This document shows positions 56,419 to 64,000 of a DNA stretch of 64,000 nucleotides, piece after piece. The DNA is taken from positions 5,307,501 to 5,371,500 of the forward strand of contig CM043963.1 of the NCBI GenBank assembly GCA_014529385.2, read 5' to 3'. The notes under the pieces were generated by a model that saw only the letters and a program-made list of their open reading frames with translations, was not told the origin of the DNA and did no database searches. This stretch comes from Adiantum capillus-veneris (taxonomy: Eukaryota > Streptophyta > Polypodiopsida > Polypodiales > Pteridaceae). Within the stretch, counting starts at the first letter, position 1; every line of letters begins with the position of its first letter. The translations under genes were made by a program, and so were the position numbers.

Positions 56419-56430
56419 GCTCTGATACCA
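56419..56430 (-). other. gypsy G primer-binding site (tRNA-iMet)
   Basis: TGGTATCAGAGC on the minus strand, one base inside the 5' LTR; exact match to the initiator-Met site. Confidence 0.93.
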
Positions 56431-56431
56431 G

Positions 56432-59217
56432 TGTGAGGTCCCTACCCCTTGTCGAGAGGAGCGGAGTACCTTTGATAGGTCTCCAATCCTGATAAGGAAA
56501 AACCAACGGACATTGCCTTAGCTACTACGTAGCCACGAGCATGAACCGTTAGTGAAGGATTGGTCCTATCTCGCTATGGCGGAGCGTGACCACCATAACC
56601 CTATCTAAAAACTATCTATAATCAATTATACCTAAAACTGTAAATCTTAGAGTGACCAACCTGTGCGCTTTTTTCTCCATGTTTAAGAAGCACAGCCGCC
56701 AAGGTTTGTCTCTTTTAAGATTTATGACTAAAAAAAAATTCTAGCATTGCAAAGTTACCCGACTCATCGGGTCCACCCGTCCATAGAATGATACCGTCGG
56801 GGTATCATTCTCCCACTTTCCATACCACACTCACCCTTCTTTTGTTATCTAATTACTACCACACTGTTTAAACATACATGTTCCTTTACTTTATTTATGA
56901 TACTGGTTCGTTAAAACAGCCCTTCAAACAGTATTACAAACAATTATCAAACAAGAAATCGTCCAATTTTAAACCAACAACCCTTGGATTAGGTTCACTC
57001 AAGAATCTCTACTGGCGCTATTATGTCCGATCGGTGTATACATTATTCATAAAAACCCTTGTCCTCATGAGCGTCCCATACCGCTCGACAAATACTCCTT
57101 ATGCTAATCTAGACGTACTCCCGTCACAGCAACAACGGTGCCAATCTAGGCATCATCCTCACGCCACGGTAAAACAAAACCGCAGTATCCAACTTGGCTA
57201 ATCTGGGTGTACTCCCACCACAGCATCAGCGGTGCCATCCTGGGCGTCATCTCACGCCTCGGCAACTGCCACATAATACCAGCGCTAATAAGTAGAGAGA
57301 CTTGAGAAAAACCATACTAAAGGTTTTGGACAAACATTCTTTCCTATAGCAATCAGTTTAACCAGACAATCTTTCCTACTTGTCAAACATATGACGAGTT
57401 GCTTGGGGTTAAGCCCCGTGGTTTCGGTCCGTGTTTTCTTTTCATAAGGTAAATACTATATTCCTATGTTCTTGCATATGCAATGATGCATAACTTGAAA
57501 CTGCAATACTAACCTGTACCATAGCTCCGAATTGTCCGATTGGTGGAGACATAGCATGTTCCACAGGAGTTCCACCGTTACTTGTACCGGCTTCATGATC
57601 ATTAGCGCCTTATGTTCGAGCACGCTTTGGAGCCATTTTTTTGTACTACACTTATGTTATACACTTAGAACTTTAAATTGATCAATTTCCGTAGTAATCT
57701 CCTTGTTTTCAAAGAGAGTCTGTAATTTGAACCCTCGCCAACTCGATTCACACTTAGTGTTGTTGTTCTACATCTAATTTCTATACATCAAATATTAGCT
57801 AATCTTAATTAATCAAAAATTAAGTGTGTAAATTACGAGTGAAAGTATAGGAATGCATTACTTTTATGCATGACATTTCTAGTCCAATTCGAATTTCAAT
57901 TTCTATACGTCAACTAAATCAATTTTTAGTATTATTCAAAATTCTATTTAACCTAGTTGATAATAACATTGGTGAATGAGAAATTCATCATGTATAATAA
58001 AAATATGATGAGTTCTCTTATGTATTAACTTTCAATTAACAATATATAAGTTAATAGTGAAGATGTACTAACTAGAGAGAGTAGGTATACTTAGAGAGAT
58101 TAGAGTAAGAGAAAACATACACACACATCTTTTCTAAAGTTAATTGAATCTTACTATCCATTAGAAAGATTAGAGTAAAAGATAGCACACACACACACAC
58201 ATATCCTTCTTAAAGCTAATTGAATCTTACTAATCTATTAGAAGATTAGAGTAAAAGATAGCACACATACACACATAGCTAATTGAATCTTACTAATCCA
58301 TTAGAGATTAGAGTTATAGATAGCGCACACACACACACATATCTAATTGAATCTTACTAATCTATCAGAGAGATTAGAGTAGGAGATAGCACACATACAC
58401 ACATATCCTTTTTAAAACTAATTGAATGCTCAATTAATACACACCTTATTAGTCCACTAGAGTTTTTGCTCTCTTAGTGGTTTGTGGATGCCTTCTCTTT
58501 AAGAGAAGTGGCAGCACTTCGTGAGCGCTATAGAGGCAATCTCTATGTTTAAAGTGTGAGCATGGATGCTTTATTTATAGTAGAAAGAAAAACGTCCAAC
58601 TTTTTTTTCCAACTTTTGTTTTCAAAAAAATATATTTTTTTAAAATTGTTTTTTAATAAAAAAATATTTTTTTATTTTTTTATTTTTTTTCAAAAATCAT
58701 ACCCGCGTTTTTGGTACCCTTGTGGTACCCATGAGCTTGACCACTTTGTCATTATCATCAAAAGATAAGGCCACACAAGCCCCCCCCCCCCTCATTAAGA
58801 TTAGTCAAGAGTAGCCTCTCCTTTTTCATGTGATAGTGTGTCCCACTTTGTCCCCTCCTATGTGATCCATGTGCCTTCATTTGTCATCCGTGTGTATTCT
58901 TTTGTCTTTATAATTATTTTATTTATTTTCTTAATGATAATTTACTTTACATTTTTAAGTTAAACTTTACAGTCTTATATTAACTTTACAGTAGTAAAAG
59001 AAAATTCTACAATCAGTAAATAAATCTTGCAATAAGTTAGTTAGTGATTCATATAGCTAAACATGTCAGAATTTTGTAGCGTAAATTTTAATTTCTAAGT
59101 TTTCTCAACCTACGATTCATAATTTGAACTCGAACATCTTAAATAAGGAGTGATGGTTCAAAAAAAATACAAATGCATAATAGAACTTGTGTGCAATTTG
59201 AAAGTAGAGACCTTACA
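56432..59217 (-). repeat. gypsy G 5' LTR
   Basis: 2786 bases, aligned end to end with the other LTR. The extra length comes mainly from T/A runs near 58600-58690 and a poly-C run near 58781. Confidence 0.93.
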
Positions 59218-59222
59218 GTTAA

Positions 59223-60567
59223 GATGGACTTAACGATTGGATTAGGTGGAATGTGCCTTTTATATGAGGATGATCTGCTTTTGAAAAATATAGAGGATGC
59301 TTTGATTTTGAAAATTTGGAGTTCAAAAATTTTCAATAGAATGACAGAAAGTTCACAATGAAAAAAGGTAGCAATACATCAGATCCAACAAAAATGGAAA
59401 GTCAATCAGTTGCAGCAGTGGGTATCTCAGAAATCTATAGAGGAGCATTTTGTAAATGGAAAGGAAGTGGATACTTAAAATTTTAAAGAGGATGTTCGGT
59501 TGGAGTTTGCGTGAAAGGTTTTCACTAAGTTGAAATTGTTTCCTGCACTTCATCTTTGGAGGAGAGGATTTCTCATTGAATTTTGGTTCCATAAGTTTAT
59601 TTTTTATTATTTGATTTGGATGTATTTGTATTTGAGAGGTTCCCTACCTTGGCATGTTGTCAAAAAGTGGAGTACAATGATATGGGATTGCACATGTAAG
59701 GTGGAAAAACATTTAATTTTTGAAGCAACATCAAAACAAGGACATGTTGTTGCAAAGGAAAATGGAATGGCTTTCAAGATGTTTGCAAATGTGCAGAAGT
59801 ACATCAGTATGCAACAAATTCAGCTAGAGACTCCGATGCAGTAGGTAGAAAATTTTGGTGTATCTGCAGAAACAAACTCAGTTAATGGATAGGCTGAAAT
59901 CAAAGATGGAGTCTATGGAAGAGAAGCATAAACAAAAGCTGCAAGAAATTTTGACACAGCATCAAGTGAAGTGAAAAAAGTTAAAATGTCACTTGGCATG
60001 TTTAAGGAGTGGACACAAACTTTGGAGATCATAGTTCAGCTTGAACTAGAGCAATTGGAGAGTAGAAATACAAATTTTCACGTTCAAAATGAATTTTTGA
60101 ATGACTGACTTCAACCTTTGTTGGAGTTGAAGAAGCATGCATTAGGTCAAGAAGATGCACATGTAAATGGTGTGTTGATGTTTGACTAAGATCTTTCAAT
60201 TGTAAAGCAGCAAATGGTAGAGAGCATGCAAGAAATTCTGAAGGCCATTAAGGTCCATGAGTATAGAGCCAAAGAATTGGGGAACTCGGTTTTTTATCAA
60301 AAGCATCAAGAATATCAGCAGGTCAAGAAGGTTTTAGAGCAAGGAGAAGGATCAGCAACACCTGTGGTTAAACAAATAAAGCCAAAAACAACAAAGGATC
60401 ACTTTGGAGGAGCAGTATTTGAGTCTTAGACATCAATGACTAATCCAAAGAGTGGTGCAAAGATGCAAACAAAACCTATGAATGTTTTAAGATCAAGGGA
60501 TGTGTGGATCCGAGTCGGATTTCTACAAAATCTACCATCAGGACGTGCCATGTGTCGACCGAGATAT
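59223..60567 (+). other. element D internal region, right part
   Basis: Continuation of element D after gypsy G. Plus-strand frames at 59530-59844 (KVEKHLIFEATSKQGHVVAKE) and 60214-60429 (VESMQEILKAIKVHEYRAKEL, ending in a basic KQIKPKTTK stretch) are Lys/Gln/Glu-rich, suggesting coiled coils. Several stops lie between. No retroelement domains. Function unknown. Confidence 0.4.
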
Positions 60568-61005
60568 TGTTGAGTCGGATATTTGCTAAGTCTCATTATT
60601 TGTTGAGTCTGATATTTGGTCAGCCAGATATTCGTTGAGTCTGAATATTGTTGGGTCTAAATATTGCTAGGTCAAAATATTTGTTGGGTCAGAATATTGC
60701 TAGGTCGGATTTTTGCTAGGCCGGATTTGGTTGAGTCTGATATTTTATGTCAAGAAAATGTTTGGGTTGGATAGCTATAACCATCAGTTGGTACTTGTAT
60801 TGAGACAAGTTATAAGTAGGGGAATGAGAGAGAAGCTTTAGCCATGGTGTTCTTTGCTCTGTCTAATCTTTTCTCTATGTTCTATTTTCTGACTCTGAAG
60901 TTATCTGACTGTGTCTTTTGCTGAGTCTAATCATGGAGTGAGTGTTTATTCTCCATTTGAGAGCATGTGTGCTGAGAGATATTCCTGTGTTGTTGAACCC
61001 CAACA
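60568..61005 (+). repeat. element D right LTR
   Basis: 438 bases. It has about 10 of the 16-17-base TGAGTC units, against about 13 in the left LTR, which accounts for the 46-base difference. Confidence 0.85.
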
Positions 61006-61010
61006 CATAT

Positions 61011-62060
61011 TCTCAAATTTGTATCTATCCCTCTTTGATACAAGTTATTTTCCATGATAACCTAGTTATCTACTTCTTGTTGGATTGATAGTCTAGCTTG
61101 GCTCAAGTTTGCTGGCAAAATGCCTTGTTTCATGTAGTCCACAATATACTTTTTCCACTTCGGTGGTTGTGCTATCCAAAACAGTATAGCATGTTGGATT
61201 GGCTTCTTGTTGGATTGAGAATAGTCTAGCTTGGCTCAAGTTTACTGGCAAAATGCCTTGTTTCTTATAGTCCACAATATACTTTTTCCGCTTCGATGGT
61301 TCTACTATCCGAAACAGTATAGCATGTCGGATTGGCATAGTCACATGAACTAGCATAGTCATGGACGCTTTTCTGCATATGAGACCAATAAACCCCTAGT
61401 CTCATCAGCCTTTGGTATGTCTGTGTTTTTGCATTGTGAAACCCCGTCATTTGTATGTGAGCTTGTCTCAAGCACAATTCTTTCTCATAAGGCTCTGTGC
61501 ATAACCTAAGTATTCCTTCGTTTCAATGTTTATATAGTTGTCCGGCTATTGCTTCAATGAGCAAGATTTCTCATGATTGATAATTGCCTTCCAATCTTCT
61601 GAGAACCAATGATGAGCAGCGGCATTACATGCTCGCTCCACCTAGGTACCATCTAGATGTTAAAAATATAAGAACATCTGCAAGTCATCATCAACCCCAA
61701 GAGGCTCTTTCCCATGTATCAACTATGATAAATAGTCCACCCTCTAATGAGTGGTCCCTTTCTTCACCACTATAGTGAAATCAAACTCTAGCAAGATTAT
61801 GAACCATCGAACAATACGTCTAGTATTGCATGGGTTTTTCACTAAATATAATAATGTATGATGATCCACAAAGAGTACAAATTTGTTTGCGAGAAGGTAA
61901 TGTCTAAAATTTTTGACCGAATAGAACATTCCTAAGCCTTCCCTTCCGGTAGTCATGTAGTTCCTCTTAGCACTTATTGAGTTTTGTGACTGAAGTAATA
62001 GATTGGAAAATCCATATTGTTCTCTCTAGGTTGAGCTAAGATGCATCCAATAGCATACGC
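61011..62060 (-). pseudogene. gypsy E RNase H and pre-integrase region (right of element D)
   Basis: Minus strand. RNase H pieces: ILAQPRENNMDFPIYYFSHKT (about 62045-61985), then REGLGMFYSVKNFRHYLLANKF, FVDHHTLLYLV and RIVRWFIILLEFDFTIVVKKG (61956-61744). A zinc-finger-like module follows at 61477-61330: AHIQMTGFHNAKTQTYQRLM to YWSHMQKSVHDYASSCDY. A duplicated linker (61089-61340) leads to LYQRGIDTNLRI at the element D boundary, where the frame continues at 45842 and below. Frames shift several times. Confidence 0.78.
61089..61340 (-). repeat. tandem duplication of about 127 bases in gypsy E
   Basis: TAGTCTAGCTTGGCTCAAGT through CAGTATAGCATGTNGGATTGGC appears at about 61089-61203 and 61215-61340, differing at a handful of bases. 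Confidence 0.88.
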
Positions 62061-63160
62061 TAACACCTGTGAGCATGCTTTGAAAAACATTTTACAAAAT
62101 TCGTCCTTTCTAGAATATACTCTCCTCCATGATCAGAGAGAAGACACAAGAATTTCCCAGCAATAGAGCATAAGCATGAATAACCCACAAACCATCATGA
62201 ACCCCACCTGGATCATATGGTATATAACTCAACCTCCCCAAATCACGAACATATACATCTCCACCTGGATATCAATCAATTGCCCTAGATCATGCATATA
62301 ATTGTTTCCTCTTGGATCAAAAGCTAGCTCAGCATCCCCTACATCATAGGGTAGCATCAAATCCCATACAACAACAGGTATCACTAGATATTGGCATGTC
62401 CCTTGTGAAATAGGCTCATCCAATTGTTGATCATCAATCACACAGGGGTAGAAGGATTGGTAATTCACCTTGACCCCCTCTAGCATCAAAATTTGGATCA
62501 TTCATATCTATATACATCAAGTCTCTGGAAAAATCTTCTTCAAGAGAGTCTTGGGATGAATCAAAAAACATTTCCCTAGTTTGTATAGGCTCAAAACCCA
62601 ATAGAGCATCATCCAACAACTGCATAAGGTCATCATCAAACCACATATCGATTAAGGTGCTTATCCATGAAACCAAATTTCTCGGTACCCTTTGCATCTG
62701 TAGTTGAGAAGCCTTCCAAAGCTTCATATTATAAGGACATAAGCTCAAGGTCCACCACTTTAGAAGAATCTTCTACCCTGCATATCTCAGGCTGCAAACT
62801 AGGCATTCCACATATGGATGCATTCTAGCCACATCTGTTGTAGATTGCCCATCAAGTTTCTCCCCCTCATCCAAATATCTTTGAACTTTTGTATCACAAA
62901 GCTCAGCATGCATATTGAAAATTGCCTCTACGTCCCTGTTCATATCATCGGCACAATGAACCCAATCATATGCAACACCAAAAGATTGCAATTTGTTATG
63001 CACCCCCTGTGAATAAGCGTCATCAAGTTCACAAGCACTTTGCCATATTGAGAGTTGTGCATCACAAACTCTTGATAAAGAAGGAGTTTGCACCCCCTCC
63101 AAATTATCACTTTGCATATGGCTCAAAGCATGTTTAGGTGGTACCACTTTTTGCACCTTT
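62061..63160 (-). other. overlapping minus-strand ORFs of unknown function
   Basis: Frames at 63156-62773 (ELDDAYSQGVHNKLQSFGVA), 62748-62434 (acidic, WFDDDLMQLLDDALLGFEP) and 62501-62229 overlap head to tail in the same direction as gypsy E. They contain no RT or protease motif, although these domains would be expected here if the gag below and RNase H above belonged to one element. They may be an unrelated insertion or an unusual gag extension. Confidence 0.35.
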
Positions 63161-63573
63161 TGGTGTTACCACTTGCAAAAAGTGGAGACCTGTACAATTT
63201 TCACAAATTTACTTAAAAATTGGTGCTCCATATACTTTTAGATTCTCATTAAGAAGAGCTATCTATTGATATATAATATGATAGGTGATATTTTGTATGA
63301 AGTGTGAGAATGGGGGTCCCAAAGTACTAATTGAAGTAGTGTCCATGACACCCAAAAGTGCTACCACCTATATATGCTTTGACCCATATCTTCAAGCACA
63401 TTTTCTTACAGATCCAAGCCCTTAAAACCTAGTGTATCCAAAACCCTGTAAATCTGATATACATAAGTCCTGTAGATGCTCATGTACATCCACACCCTAT
63501 GAACCCTCATGTGTGTATAGACCCTCTGAATCCTCATGCTTTTCTTGACCTTTTAAGTCTTCAACTTCAACCA
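63161..63573. other. no supported gene
   Basis: ACCACTTTTTGC-type phrases are repeated at 63140-63190, and a similar ACCACCTATATATGCTTTGACCCATAT lies at 63365. Otherwise unremarkable. Confidence 0.4.
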
Positions 63574-64000
63574 TCAGCATGAAATTTGCAATTCCAAGCT
63601 TTGCATAGATAGCTTGGACAACCTCTTAATCATCTTTATCCTGTAATAGCCTATCATCCTCAAGCAAGCATTCATAAATAGAAGTTTCCAGCTTAGCTCT
63701 AATCTGCTTAAAAACCTCCGCATAGTTAGGCATATTAACACATTTCTCATCATCTTCATACATGCTTGGATCCCAACGTTCTTGGATAACTACAGCTTTA
63801 AAATCAATCCAACTATGCAGATTTTGTTGTCGAAGCTCTTGGACTCTCTCAATAATCAAGGATCACAAACCTGTCAAATTTTAGAATCTTATTCTCTTTT
63901 GGCACCCCACACAGCTCTAGCTCCTCTTCATAGCAATCCAAGTATCCTACTAGATCATAACCATAAAAAATCCCCTGCTGATCAAAAACTGAGTGTTTGG
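63574..64000 (-). pseudogene. gypsy gag-like fragment at the window edge
   Basis: From the window end the minus strand reads YGYDLVGYLDCYEEELELC, then ILKFDRFVILDY and a stop near 63850. It continues in another frame with ERVQELRQQNLHSWIDFK (63859-63626) and a further stop. The pattern of a capsid-like helical region ending ERVxEL...W..F resembles gypsy gag. The start lies beyond the window. Confidence 0.5.

Larger units (their letters stand above)
48597..59217 (-). mobile_element. Ty3/gypsy chromodomain element G, full length
   Basis: 10.6 kb, LTRs of 2735 and 2786 bases, five-base target duplication GTTAA (48592-48596, 59218-59222). Minus-strand order: 5' LTR, initiator-Met primer site (56419-56430), an extra ORF, gag, protease, RT, RNase H, integrase with chromodomain-like end, polypurine tract (51332-51342), 3' LTR. 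The order with integrase last is diagnostic of gypsy, and the chromodomain places it among chromoviruses. LTRs are nearly identical except for small indels in homopolymers. It is nested in element D. Confidence 0.95.
45848..61005 (+). mobile_element. LTR element D (non-canonical, carries gypsy G)
   Basis: Direct repeats at 45848-46331 and 60568-61005 start TGTTGAGTCGG and end CCCCAAC(A/G), flanked by the five-base duplication CATAT (45843-45847, 61006-61010). The host pol frame reads through the rejoined target. Without nested gypsy G it is about 4.5 kb. Internal sequence encodes only short acidic or coiled frames, and no gag knuckle, protease, RT or integrase is visible, so it is probably a non-autonomous LTR element. 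Orientation is arbitrary: no clear primer site or polypurine tract was found (a TGGCAATCC at 46336 is a weak candidate). Confidence 0.8.

Noticed and set aside
40160-64000. Endogenous pararetrovirus
   Set aside because: RT regions are associated with LTRs, integrase and chromodomain or copia order; no movement-protein or caulimovirid arrangement is seen.
1-64000. tRNA or rRNA genes
   Set aside because: No cloverleaf or rRNA-like segment noticed; the only tRNA-related sequences are primer-binding sites.

Overview
This window looks like nuclear DNA from a land plant with a large genome rich in retrotransposons. The evidence is: Ty1/copia and Ty3/gypsy elements primed by plant-type initiator tRNA-Met (TGGTATCAGAGC), an APE-type LINE, a Mutator-like transposase relic, genes split by GT-AG introns, and very long (CT)n, (GT)n and (AT)n tracts. 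Several families (gypsy pol types, a DNA-methyltransferase-like gene) suggest a seed-free plant such as a fern, moss or liverwort, but the sequence alone cannot settle this. Almost nothing is an intact host gene; the region is layered mobile elements in varied decay.

Layout. 1-1.04 kb: end of a dead gypsy pol. 1.04-8.3 kb: copy P1 of a repeat made of CT/GT microsatellites, with a LINE (1682-6300) lying inside a (CT)n tract. 9.2-11.9 kb: minus-strand copia relic whose LTR was hit by a 1317-bp element with 15-bp inverted ends and TTAA target duplications. 11.9-16.1 kb: gypsy with decayed gag and truncated pol. 16.8-24.7 kb: copy P2, inverted relative to P1, split by a copia element with both LTRs and an ACCAT target duplication. 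P1 and P2 each lack the other's insertion, so each shows the other's empty site.

24.75-29.8 kb (minus): a broken multi-exon gene with a ParB-like DGNHR domain followed by an N4/N6 DNA-methyltransferase-like domain (VLDLFVGCGG), interrupted by a copia fragment (25.6-27.6 kb). 30.1-30.95 kb: cluster of foldback palindromes sharing a hairpin core. 31.2-33.3 kb: degenerate TACTGG arrays in mirror orientation around an (AT)n tract. 33.6-36.2 kb: Mutator-like transposase relic with a SWIM-like finger. 36.6-39.4 kb: degenerate gypsy pol. 40.2-42.7 kb: copia relic with 5' LTR. 42.7-45.2 kb: gypsy gag-protease relic.

45.2-64 kb is a triple nest: a minus-strand gypsy pol is split by LTR element D (45848-61005, TSD CATAT, no recognisable pol), which is split by chromodomain gypsy G (48597-59217, LTRs about 2.75 kb, TSD GTTAA). 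G keeps a nearly full gag-pol with one stop, an Asp-to-Asn change in the RT motif and an extra sense ORF before gag. The reading frame of the outermost gypsy is continuous across the D insertion point, which confirms the nesting.
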